Assembly: GCA_041667115.1 (NCBI GenBank)
Contig: JBAYFO010000003.1
Span: forward strand, 1-64,000
DNA length: 64,000 bases
Source: UBA1563 sp041667115
Lineage (GTDB): Bacteria; Bacteroidota; Ignavibacteria; Ignavibacteriales; Ignavibacteriaceae
Reading direction: 5' to 3'
Shown here: positions 1 through 6,988 of the stretch, piece after piece
How the letters are laid out: every line of letters starts with the position of its first letter
How positions within the stretch are numbered: the first letter of the stretch is position 1
The notes under the pieces: generated by a model
Told to the model about the DNA's origin: nothing
What the model saw: the letters and a program-made list of their open reading frames with translations, nothing else
Database searches by the model: none
Position numbers and translations under genes: made by a program

Positions 1-131
1 AGGCTCACCTCGGGCACTTAAGGCACCGTGTAATTAACTGTTACTTCGCTTGTTTAATCTCTCTCCCAAATTTACGGTTCATTTGTGTTATTTTTAATAC
101 CTATTATTGGAGGCTCACCTTACTCAGGAGT

Positions 132-177
132 AACCCCGAAGGTTAAGGAGGAAAACAGGAGACTAACCTTCGGGGTT
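132..177. repeat. REP-like palindrome, solitary copy
   Basis: Perfect 14-bp inverted arms, AACCCCGAAGGTTA at 132-145 and TAACCTTCGGGGTT at 164-177, around an 18-nt purine-rich loop. The same arms recur at 918-963 and 1714-1759 on both sides of the RAYT gene. The loops are nearly the same in sequence, so these are copies of one family and not chance hairpins. Confidence 0.85.
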
Positions 178-209
178 GCTTACCCGGGGTTGTATTTAAT
201 TTTGCTTTG

Positions 210-335
210 CCACGACTTTTAAGTCGTGGAGGAAATAAATACAGAGCTTTCGGCTTTAGCCGCAAGGCGGATTATTTTTGTGGCTAAAGCCAATTTTATC
301 TTGTTGATCATTATTCCACGACCTGAAGGTCGTGG
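210..335. repeat. Palindrome cluster of a second family
   Basis: Two related palindromes, CCACGACTT-TT-AAGTCGTGG (210-229) and CCACGACCT-GA-AGGTCGTGG (316-335), enclose an inverted pair GGCTTTAGCC (252-261) and GGCTAAAGCC (282-291). The core CCACGA is shared and the centre varies with compensating changes, which suggests selection on the folded shape. They are probably dispersed REP-type elements. No open reading frame lies inside. Confidence 0.65.
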
Positions 336-406
336 CTATTCAATTATGAATTTTGCGTAACGTGGGTTAGTAATTTATTTTATTTATAATTTTTAAGCCT
401 GACAAA

Positions 407-892
407 ATGAGAAAAATATATTTATCGTTTTTATTATTATTTCTAACAACTACAATATTTTGTCAGGGCAAAGATTCAACCTATAAGTATTGGATGACAA
501 TCGGTTTTAGACCTGATATGGGAATGATGTTCAATCCGAGTTATAGTTTCTCTTTAGGAGATTATTTTTATAAAGTTGGTTACTTTACACAGGATATTGT
601 TTTACGTGCTGAACCTCTCCTTAATTACGTTAGTATCTCTATTGGCAAACGATTCCGTTCAAAATGGTTCGAGGCATCTTTCTTTAGCGGTCCGTCTTGT
701 GTCTATGGTGATAAAGGAGTAAATCCTGCTCTCTATACAAAATTTATTACCCCGGGTTTGGAAACAGATGTTCAATTATTATTCAGATTAGCAAATGAAG
801 TTGGAATTGGTGTAGGGTTATATGGCAATTTGAATTTTATTAAAAATTTTGGGGGAATAACTATCAACATTACTTTGGGAAATGGTAAATAA
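407..892 (+). CDS. Small secreted protein, possible outer-membrane beta-barrel
   Basis: A 161-residue protein that I do not recognise as a named family. Residues 1-20 form a signal peptide (MRKIYLSFLLLFL, cleavage near CQG). The rest alternates short amphipathic strands rich in aromatic residues and glycine, such as VGIGVGLYGNLNFI near the C-terminus, as expected for a small outer-membrane barrel or porin-like protein of Bacteroidetes type. It stands alone, flanked on both sides by REP-like palindromes, and no strong ribosome binding site precedes the ATG. The barrel assignment is inference from composition only. Confidence 0.6.
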   Translation: MRKIYLSFLLLFLTTTIFCQGKDSTYKYWMTIGFRPDMGMMFNPSYSFSLGDYFYKVGYFTQDIVLRAEPLLNYVSISIGKRFRSKWFEASFFSGPSCVYGDKGVNPALYTKFITPGLETDVQLLFRLANEVGIGVGLYGNLNFIKNFGGITINITLGNGK

Positions 893-913
893 ATTGAATA
901 ACCTCAAAGAATT

Positions 914-1064
914 GAATAACCCCGAAGGTTAAGGAGGAAAACAGGCGTCTAACCTTCGGGGTTGCTTGACCGAGCTAAGTAACCTTGAAGGTCTTTACCC
1001 AAATAAGAGAGGCGACCTTCAAGGTTTTTAAACCAGCTAAAAAAGAGAAGCTACCTTCAAGGTT
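914..1064. repeat. Left direct repeat flanking the RAYT gene
   Basis: A composite unit made of a REP-like palindrome (918-963; arms AACCCCGAAGGTTA / TAACCTTCGGGGTT), a second palindrome (AACCTTGAAGGT at 981 paired with ACCTTCAAGGTT ending at 1026), and a further ACCTTCAAGGTT half-site at 1053-1064. The same order, spacing and most bases recur at 1710-1861, so the two units form imperfect direct repeats of about 150 bp with the transposase gene between them. The stop codon of the transposase (1057-1059) lies in the last half-site. Confidence 0.85.
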
Positions 1065-1599
1065 TTACATCATCAGATAAAAGAAAAGCTCTAAATTTGC
1101 CGATATCGTTTTCAAAATAACCTAAGATTATTTTGTCCGTAATTCCTTCCGGTGATATCTCCATAAGTTCTTTTGCACTTGAAAATTCATAATCTTCAAA
1201 ATTACTGCATAATGCGGCTCTTACCGGATTAAGCAAAATATATTTTGTTAAATAAATAAATGCGCTTTCTTCATAAATAATTTTACTTTTTGTTGGTCCC
1301 TCAAACAATACACCGCTTCTGTTATATTTTTTGTTTATTGATTTTGTATATGAGTTGGTTAAATCGCCCATAAACTTACTTATTGATTTACCTGGTCGGG
1401 TTTGTCTAATGAAGAGATGAAAGTGATTCGGCATAAGACAGTAACATAAGATTTCAATCTCATATTTTACCTTGTCCTCATACAACCTTTTCTTAAAGAA
1501 GCGGTAGTCAAAACGGTCAAAAAATATTTTTTGTCTGTTTGCACCGCGATTATAAAGGTGGTGAAAAGTATCTTCTTGAAAAAATCTTGGCTGATTCAT
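1057..1599 (-). CDS. REP-associated tyrosine transposase (RAYT, IS200-like Y1 domain)
   Basis: A 180-residue Y1 transposase-domain protein of the TnpA_REP class, a single-strand DNA nuclease that binds REP palindromes. Visible marks are the N-terminal HHLYNRG segment (residues 13-19), the HUH metal-binding motif H59-F60-H61 in MPNHFHLFI, and a candidate catalytic tyrosine Y84 in the helix after it. Length fits the family. It has no terminal inverted repeats of an insertion sequence. Instead it sits between two direct repeats built of REP-like palindromes, the usual arrangement for a RAYT and its substrates. Its stop codon lies in a palindrome half-site. Confidence 0.93.
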   Translation of the reverse strand: MNQPRFFQEDTFHHLYNRGANRQKIFFDRFDYRFFKKRLYEDKVKYEIEILCYCLMPNHFHLFIRQTRPGKSISKFMGDLTNSYTKSINKKYNRSGVLFEGPTKSKIIYEESAFIYLTKYILLNPVRAALCSNFEDYEFSSAKELMEISPEGITDKIILGYFENDIGKFRAFLLSDDVKP

Positions 1600-1653
1600 A
1601 GAAAAAGATATTGAATCCCGGGAATAAAAACAAAAGATGAAAAGTTAAAACGT

Positions 1654-1698
1654 AACCTCGAAGGTTAAGGAAGAGACTGAGCCGCAACCTTCGAGGTT
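1654..1698. repeat. REP-like palindrome, variant arms
   Basis: Inverted arms AACCTCGAAGGTT (1654-1666) and AACCTTCGAGGTT (1686-1698). This is a variant of the family with CTCG replacing CCCCG in one arm and the matching change in the other. Such compensated variation supports a functional hairpin. It lies between the RAYT start and the right composite repeat. Confidence 0.8.
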
Positions 1699-1709
1699 GC
1701 AAGAAAATT

Positions 1710-1861
1710 AAATAACCCCGAAGGTTAAGGAAGAAAACAGGAGGCTAACCTTCGGGGTTGCTTGACAGCTAAGAAGTAACCTTGAAGGTCTTTGCCCATA
1801 TAAGAGAGGCGACCTTCAAGGTTTTTAAACCATCTAAAAAAGAGAAGCAACCATCAAGGTT
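1710..1861. repeat. Right direct repeat flanking the RAYT gene
   Basis: The second copy of the composite unit seen at 914-1064: REP palindrome 1714-1759, second palindrome 1778-1823, and a degenerate half-site ACCATCAAGGTT at 1850-1861. It has small differences from the left copy (loop GAGG for GCGT, one short rearrangement near 1768). It ends eight bases before the ccmF stop codon at 1869, so it may also act as the 3' end structure of the ccm transcript. Confidence 0.85.
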
Positions 1862-1868
1862 ATAAGGT

Positions 1869-4271
1869 TTACGTCCACGACTCTTGTAATCTTCGGTACA
1901 TCGAAACGAAAAATCCGATCACCATTACGGCAACACCGATCCACACTAAACTAATAAATGGTTTTGTGCTGGCATTAACCGCAAGAACCTCAGCGGGTAA
2001 AGTAGTAACTGCCGCCGTCGCGGAGAGTTTGCCTACCACAAATTCAGCTTTCTTTGTAGTCGGATCAATCTTTGTTAATTCAACACGAAGGTCAGCATCT
2101 TTTAATTCAACGGGAATAAACGTTACGCCCTGTCCCTCTTTTTTCATCAACGCTTCGATAGTTTCACTCTTGCCATTTTTAGTAACAATAAGTTTGGCTC
2201 CCATCTGGAAGTTTCCACCACTCATCATAACCGACATATCGGGTTTAATAAAATCAGCATAAGTTAACTGCGCACCTTCGATCGAAGTTTTTTCGTCCGG
2301 CATTAAGGTAACCGCGTTTCCCTGGGGACTTTTAGCAGCACTTGTACCATCATCATACGAAAGAGGAGAGATGTAAAAATCTTTTGTAAAGCCTTCAAGA
2401 ATATCAGGCTCTCTCATCAGACTATTATTAAACGTACTAACAAACATGATAGGTTTAATAACCGAAGGCTTTCCGCCACCATCTCTAACGCTTACGTTAA
2501 ATTCATACTTTGTATTATTTTCAATTGGATTATAACCGGTAAATTCTAACGTGTGTCCCAAAACTTGAACCGGTTTTCCCTTTGTTAAATCAACTTCAAC
2601 TTGTTTAGAATAAGCCGATGAGCCAACAACGCCGAGAATAAAAAGTGAAATGCCGATATGCGCAATGTAAGCGCCGAGCATTTTTTTATTGCCGGTAAAA
2701 ATTTTGTACGCAATTTCCGCATTAACAAAAAACGCAAACGCGGCGGAAACGGTAAGGAGGATCATCATAATGTCGTACACTTTTCCGAAGAGAATTATCA
2801 GTACAGCAAAAACTCCGGTTGCAATAAGAGAGAATTTTGATTTTTTCAAAATATCTTCGCCGGAGGTCTGTCTCCATTTTAGCAAGAGACTGAATCCATT
2901 GAGAAACCCTATAATGATCGCCAACGGAACATGCATTTCGTTATAAAATCTTGTCTCTACCGATTGCTTAAAAATTGGGGCTGAAGTTCCAACAGCAACA
3001 ATCAATGCGGAAGCGCCGATAGTAACCGCGGCGGTAAACAACGCTAATTCACGCGCAAGCAAATTTTCTTCATTAACGATTTGGGATTCAAGATATCTCC
3101 AGCGGTAAAAGATCATTCCTATACCGAAGAGGAGAAATGTTCCGACGAAAATAATTAAGAATAAGTAAACAATTGTTCCGGGATCAACGAACGAATGGAC
3201 CGACGCATCACCAAGCACTCCGCTCCGTGTTAAAAAGGTTGAATAGAGAACCATCACATAAGCAAGGATTGAGAGCAATAGATTTGTTTTTACAAATTTT
3301 CCCATTCCCCCTTTAGATTGAGTTTTGCGCTGCACAATCATCGTATGAATTCCGGCGACACTAATAAGCCAGGGAACTAAACTTGCGTTTTCAACCGGGT
3401 CCCAAGCCCAATATCCACCCCATCCAAGTACACCGTAAGCCCAATAGCCGCCGAGCATAATACCAAGACCAAGAATACCGGAGCCCGCTAGAATCCAGGG
3501 GAATGATTGACGAACCCAATCTTTATAATCGTTTTTAATTAATGCCGCCATCGCAAAAGAGAAGGGGACGGTAGTCATGGCAAAGCCGGTAAAAAGAATT
3601 GGGGGATGAATTTGCATCCAGAAATTTTGCAGCAGGGGATTTAATCCTTTTCCGTGCGCAATAAATTGATTTACGGAAATTCCTGCACCTTGTAATGTAG
3701 CGTAAAGATCACCGCTCATTTTAACAAAAGTCTGTCCCGAGTTCGGGTCGTTGAACATAAAATTCTGCATGAAGGGTTGCGTAAGGTAACTGGCATTAAT
3801 TTTTACGGTTTCAATAAACATCGGTTCCGCCCAAATATAGGCGAAAGGATTTTTTAACATCGGGGAAACCATTGCCAATAAAAATGTTGTTGCAAGGCTG
3901 AACACCATCATAACTCGTGGTTCTAAATCGTCCCGCTTTCCCGTATACGATTGAAGAAAGACTCCGATAAGAACCGTAACAAAAAGCCATAGCATAAAAC
4001 TTCCCTGCTGCCCTGCCCAGAATGTTGCAAGTAAATATCCGAAGGGCAAATCATCGCTGCTATAGCTGTAAACATATTCGTATTGATATTGATGCGTGAT
4101 GATCAAATACATAAGAAACGCCGACGCCATAATGACGAAGATCGCCATTGCATGATAAGACATCCGGGCAATGGTAAGGGTGTTTTTTGCGCCACGGTAC
4201 GTAAGATAATACATCACCATAGAAAAAATACTGAATGCAAGCGCCAGTGTAATTAATATACTGCCTGCCAT
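1869..4271 (-). CDS. ccmF: Cytochrome c heme lyase subunit CcmF
   Basis: Polytopic inner-membrane protein of the CcmF/NrfE family that passes heme from CcmE to apocytochrome c in System I. The WWD heme-handling motif is at residues 284-294 (WGGYWAWDPVE), flanked by conserved histidines H222 (MQIHPP) and H309 (AGIHT). At 800 residues it is longer than the usual 640-670. The extra length is mostly a periplasmic segment at about 560-770 before the last membrane helix. The ATG follows a strong AAGGAG site. It is the last gene of the ccmABCDEF run. Because no ccmH lies here, CcmF may take over part of the apocytochrome-handling role. Confidence 0.96.
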   Translation of the reverse strand: MAGSILITLALAFSIFSMVMYYLTYRGAKNTLTIARMSYHAMAIFVIMASAFLMYLIITHQYQYEYVYSYSSDDLPFGYLLATFWAGQQGSFMLWLFVTVLIGVFLQSYTGKRDDLEPRVMMVFSLATTFLLAMVSPMLKNPFAYIWAEPMFIETVKINASYLTQPFMQNFMFNDPNSGQTFVKMSGDLYATLQGAGISVNQFIAHGKGLNPLLQNFWMQIHPPILFTGFAMTTVPFSFAMAALIKNDYKDWVRQSFPWILAGSGILGLGIMLGGYWAYGVLGWGGYWAWDPVENASLVPWLISVAGIHTMIVQRKTQSKGGMGKFVKTNLLLSILAYVMVLYSTFLTRSGVLGDASVHSFVDPGTIVYLFLIIFVGTFLLFGIGMIFYRWRYLESQIVNEENLLARELALFTAAVTIGASALIVAVGTSAPIFKQSVETRFYNEMHVPLAIIIGFLNGFSLLLKWRQTSGEDILKKSKFSLIATGVFAVLIILFGKVYDIMMILLTVSAAFAFFVNAEIAYKIFTGNKKMLGAYIAHIGISLFILGVVGSSAYSKQVEVDLTKGKPVQVLGHTLEFTGYNPIENNTKYEFNVSVRDGGGKPSVIKPIMFVSTFNNSLMREPDILEGFTKDFYISPLSYDDGTSAAKSPQGNAVTLMPDEKTSIEGAQLTYADFIKPDMSVMMSGGNFQMGAKLIVTKNGKSETIEALMKKEGQGVTFIPVELKDADLRVELTKIDPTTKKAEFVVGKLSATAAVTTLPAEVLAVNASTKPFISLVWIGVAVMVIGFFVSMYRRLQESWT

Positions 4272-4331
4272 GTGAACTCCTTAAAAAAAATTAGGAATTA
4301 AGAATTAGGAATAACCAACTACCGGGAACTT

Positions 4332-4721
4332 TTAAGATGAAGCTGCCGCCGATTGTTTGTCTTGATATTTAGAAGGACATTTAGTTAAAATATCTCTTGC
4401 GTGAAAATTTCCGTTTTTATATTGCCCGGTAACAACAATGCTTTTAGCCGATTCAAAATTATTTGGGATCGTCCCGCTATAAATAACTTTCATCTCGTGC
4501 CCGGTTGCATCTTTCATGTAAAAGACAAAGGTCCGTTCGGATTTGTTGATCTCATAACTTTTTTCTTTAACCCAGCTGCCGGTGGCTTTAATAGTGCGTT
4601 CGGTAGACATCACTTTCCCGAAATCACTTTCGTACTGGACATTACTTTTCGTGAACAAATAAATCATCATCCCGAGAAAAACGACGACGATGACTCCACC
4701 GAAGATGTATTTGTTTTTCAT
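4332..4721 (-). CDS. ccmE: Cytochrome c maturation heme chaperone CcmE, CxxxY variant
   Basis: A 129-residue heme chaperone with one N-terminal membrane anchor (about residues 5-24) followed by an OB-fold periplasmic domain. It carries heme from CcmABCD to CcmF. In classical CcmE the heme binds covalently to His in HxxxY. Here the equivalent segment reads ILTKCPSKY, giving Cys in a CxxxY motif. This matches the variant CcmE described from archaea and some anaerobic bacteria, which lack CcmH. The start overlaps the ccmD stop by four bases (ATGA). The short C-terminal tail after the motif is Gln/Ala/Ser-rich. Confidence 0.93.
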   Translation of the reverse strand: MKNKYIFGGVIVVVFLGMMIYLFTKSNVQYESDFGKVMSTERTIKATGSWVKEKSYEINKSERTFVFYMKDATGHEMKVIYSGTIPNNFESAKSIVVTGQYKNGNFHARDILTKCPSKYQDKQSAAASS

Positions 4722-4864
4722 TTTATTTTTTCTCCATTAATTTCTTTTTCTATGTTTTTTATCCGGTTGTTCAGCGCAAATAAGAATCCGAAGACTCCTG
4801 CCCAAACAATCAGGACGATAATCATTACTATGTAGATCGCATTTTTTGAAAGGAATTCTTCCAA
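4718..4864 (-). CDS. ccmD: CcmD-like small membrane protein
   Basis: A short frame of 48 codons between ccmC and ccmE. It reads as an acidic start (LEEFLSKNA), one hydrophobic helix (IYIVMIIVLIVWAGVFGFLF), then a basic cytoplasmic tail (NNRIKNIEKEI). This single-helix plan and the gene position are those of CcmD, which helps release heme-loaded CcmE from CcmC. The likely start is TTG at 4864, well spaced from a GAGGTGA site. An in-frame GTG at 4867 is the alternative. The stop overlaps the ccmE start as ATGA. Family sequence conservation is low, so the call rests on topology and position. Confidence 0.8.
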   Translation of the reverse strand: MEEFLSKNAIYIVMIIVLIVWAGVFGFLFALNNRIKNIEKEINGEKIK

Positions 4865-4872
4865 CACTCACC

Positions 4873-5571
4873 TCAATGATATTGTTTATTTAATTTTTCT
4901 TTATAAAGCATCGATTTATATCCGACGTACCACATCCAATAATATAATATTGTAAACCCAATAAGCGATAAGAAAAAAATGAGCAGCATGTTTCCGTTCA
5001 TTTTAAAATTTACAACCGGACCGGCGTTTGTATCGTCTGCAGAACCGGGATGTAAGCCTCTCATAATTCTCGGCATAATAAAAATAAAAAAAGGAACGGT
5101 AACAAAAGCAATGATAGAATAAACCGCAGAAAGAGTCGCTCTTTTTTCTTCAACTTCAACAGCCGAACGAAGCGCGAATAAAGCGCCGTAAATTAAAAGT
5201 AACGCAAAAATACTTGTCTGTCTCGGATCCCAGCTCCAGTAAGAGCCCCACGCGAACTTTGCCCAAACAGCACCGGTTACCGTTGCCAAAATACAGAAGA
5301 TCATTCCAAGCTGTGCCGAGGTATGCGCTTTAATATCATCAACAATATCTTTATTTCTAAGATATTTTATGCTGTAGACGGTAGACATAAAAAAGGCAAC
5401 AACCGTAAGCCATGCCGTAGGCACATGGAAGAAAATTATTTTTGCGTTTTCGCCAAGACCCATAATAAACGGGAATTCATACCAATGCGCAGGTACTGCA
5501 ACAATGGGAAAAGCGATTCCGGCGATTGATACAAAACTGATCAAAAGAAAAAGGGCTATTTTCCAAATCAT
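4873..5571 (-). CDS. ccmC: Heme exporter / CcmE heme-loading protein CcmC
   Basis: Six-helix inner-membrane protein that loads heme onto CcmE. The WWD motif is plain (WGSYWSWDPR) and is preceded by the conserved histidine in FFHVPTAW, with a second HPG histidine in a later periplasmic loop. The ATG at 5571 (MIWKIALF) puts the first membrane helix at the start, as in the family. The frame stays open to a TTG at 5625 inside ccmB, which would add 18 polar residues. I prefer the ATG. Length 232 residues is typical. The stop lies a few bases before the ccmD start. Confidence 0.95.
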   Translation of the reverse strand: MIWKIALFLLISFVSIAGIAFPIVAVPAHWYEFPFIMGLGENAKIIFFHVPTAWLTVVAFFMSTVYSIKYLRNKDIVDDIKAHTSAQLGMIFCILATVTGAVWAKFAWGSYWSWDPRQTSIFALLLIYGALFALRSAVEVEEKRATLSAVYSIIAFVTVPFFIFIMPRIMRGLHPGSADDTNAGPVVNFKMNGNMLLIFFLSLIGFTILYYWMWYVGYKSMLYKEKLNKQYH

Positions 5572-5602
5572 AAGAGTTTCTATTTTGTGGTTGAAAAAAT
5601 CA

Positions 5603-6262
5603 TTAATCTTTCCAGATAAAATCAAACAATAAATAAGATGCCGCGATCATAACAACGTCGTAACATCCCAATACCGCAAGTTCAACATAGCTGCTCTCAA
5701 AGGTTGCTCCGTCCATCGCCTGTTTCGTTAAATCAATTAACGTTAACATTAATGGTAGTAATATAGGAAACGATAAAACGGGGTAAAGCGTTCCCTTTGA
5801 ACTAGCTTTTGCAATTATTGACGCTATTAATGTTGAAGCGATTGCAATTCCGATATTTCCGAGAACAAAGGCATAAATAAAGAGCGGTAAATTCTTTAGA
5901 ACAAAAGAATCAAATAATGCTGAATAAAGCAAAGCGACAACAATATTCATCGCAAAAACGAGAATCAAATTAAAAAAGAGCTTCCCGCTAAAGATAGTTG
6001 TTGGCGATGCAATAAGCTGTAACGTTAATGTTGTTCCCCGTTCTTCTTCGGAAACAAAAGCGCGGGATAACCCTGACATCGCCGAGAAAAAGATAACAAC
6101 CCAAAATAATCCGCCGGAAAGAAAATCACTTATTCTTTCATTCCCGATGGAAAACAAAATTACGCTGATAGTTACCACAATAAACATAATAAGGGAGTTT
6201 ATTGCGTAACGCATGCGTAATTCGGATGCTAAATCTTTCTTAAATAGTGCGTACGCTGACAT
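5603..6262 (-). CDS. ccmB: Heme exporter membrane subunit CcmB
   Basis: A 219-residue permease of the CcmAB ABC complex, which uses ATP to release holo-CcmE from CcmC. Six hydrophobic segments are visible, and the N-terminal part carries the family pattern SGLSRAFVSEEERGT followed by LQLIASP. It lies directly after ccmA, from which it is separated by a 78-bp gap containing dispersed repeat sequence, and before ccmC. No unusual residues or length. Confidence 0.94.
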   Translation of the reverse strand: MSAYALFKKDLASELRMRYAINSLIMFIVVTISVILFSIGNERISDFLSGGLFWVVIFFSAMSGLSRAFVSEEERGTTLTLQLIASPTTIFSGKLFFNLILVFAMNIVVALLYSALFDSFVLKNLPLFIYAFVLGNIGIAIASTLIASIIAKASSKGTLYPVLSFPILLPLMLTLIDLTKQAMDGATFESSYVELAVLGCYDVVMIAASYLLFDFIWKD

Positions 6263-6293
6263 TTGATCTATAGTTTTCTCAGCCAGAGGCTGA

Positions 6294-6366
6294 TCCGCCT
6301 TTGGCGGAAGTTATTAGTTCCCAGATTGAACTGCAATTTTTCAATCTTGCAATCTTTCAATCTTGT
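6294..6366. repeat. Dispersed palindrome and GATTGAAAGATTGCA-type repeat
   Basis: A small palindrome TCCGCC-TTT-GGCGGA (6294-6308) is followed by iterated CAATCTTG / CAATCTTTC words up to 6366. The right part runs into ccmA and supplies its last codons and stop. Such words are typical of dispersed intergenic repeats, and only the palindrome and the iteration are directly seen here. Position inside the ccm run suggests later insertion between ccmA and ccmB. Confidence 0.5.
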
Positions 6367-6988
6367 AATTTTTTAATTCTAAAACGGTGGTACATAAAGC
6401 CAAATCGTTGTCTTCGTTGGAAGCAATGATGACGATGTTATTCTTCGCCTCTTCCTCTATGGTTTGATAAACTCTTTCTTTTCCGGCATTATCCAAATTT
6501 GATGTCGGTTCATCAAAAAAAAGGATTTTTGGTGAATGAATTAAAGCAAAAATGAACTTCAACCGTTGCTTCATTCCGGAAGAATACCCTTTCACAAGGT
6601 CATTTTTTCTATCGAAAATTCCAAAATGTTGAAAGAGAAAATCAAGTTTTTCTTGAGTAAAGTTAATGCCTCTAATCTTTGAAAAAAAGTGAATATTTTC
6701 TACCGCGGAAAACTCATCGTAGAGAATTACATACGGCGCTACAAACCCAAGATATTTGTGCAGATGGTCGGAATCGACTTCTTTTCCATCAAATATGTGG
6801 GTTACTTTACCTTTTGTTGGAGAAATGATACCGGTAATGATTTTTAAAAAAGTTGATTTACCTGAACCGTTTGGACCCGATATTCCATAGATACCGTTTC
6901 CCTTGCAAGAAAAATCAACATCTTTAAATATTAATCTTCTTCCAAACACTTTTGAAATGCTTTCCGCGTGTAATTCGAAACTACTCAT
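6341..6988 (-). CDS. ccmA: Heme exporter ATP-binding subunit CcmA
   Basis: ABC ATPase of 215 residues, partner of CcmB in cytochrome c maturation. Walker A GPNGSGKST is at 38-46, the signature YSSGMKQR at 135-142 and Walker B ILFFDE at 155-160 followed by PTSNLD. The sequence alone could belong to several ABC subfamilies, but the position before ccmB fixes the call. Its start overlaps the stop of the upstream metalloprotease gene by eight bases, implying coupling. The last residues (NYKIERLQD) come from an iterated repeat, so the C-terminus may not be ancestral. Confidence 0.93.
   Translation of the reverse strand: MSSFELHAESISKVFGRRLIFKDVDFSCKGNGIYGISGPNGSGKSTFLKIITGIISPTKGKVTHIFDGKEVDSDHLHKYLGFVAPYVILYDEFSAVENIHFFSKIRGINFTQEKLDFLFQHFGIFDRKNDLVKGYSSGMKQRLKFIFALIHSPKILFFDEPTSNLDNAGKERVYQTIEEEAKNNIVIIASNEDNDLALCTTVLELKNYKIERLQD

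Larger units (their letters stand above)
1..406. other. Gene-free left edge rich in short palindromes
   Basis: No convincing coding region was seen here. The stretch holds a REP-like palindrome at 132-177, two CCACGAC-type palindromes at 210-229 and 316-335, and an inverted pair GGCTTTAGCC/GGCTAAAGCC at 252-291. The 10-mer AGGCTCACCT occurs at 1-10 and again at 111-120. The region just upstream of 407 is very AT-rich and could hold the promoter of the next gene, but no clear promoter element was identified. Confidence 0.6.

Noticed and set aside
914..1861. A CRISPR array or complete IS200-type insertion sequence at the REP region
   Set aside because: The repeats are palindromes without regular unique spacers, and the two flanking units are direct repeats and not IS ends. 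The enclosed protein is a RAYT and not a full IS200/IS605 set.
4401..4835. Open frame on the plus strand across ccmE and ccmD
   Set aside because: It is antisense to genes with clear motifs and has no recognisable domain or ribosome site.
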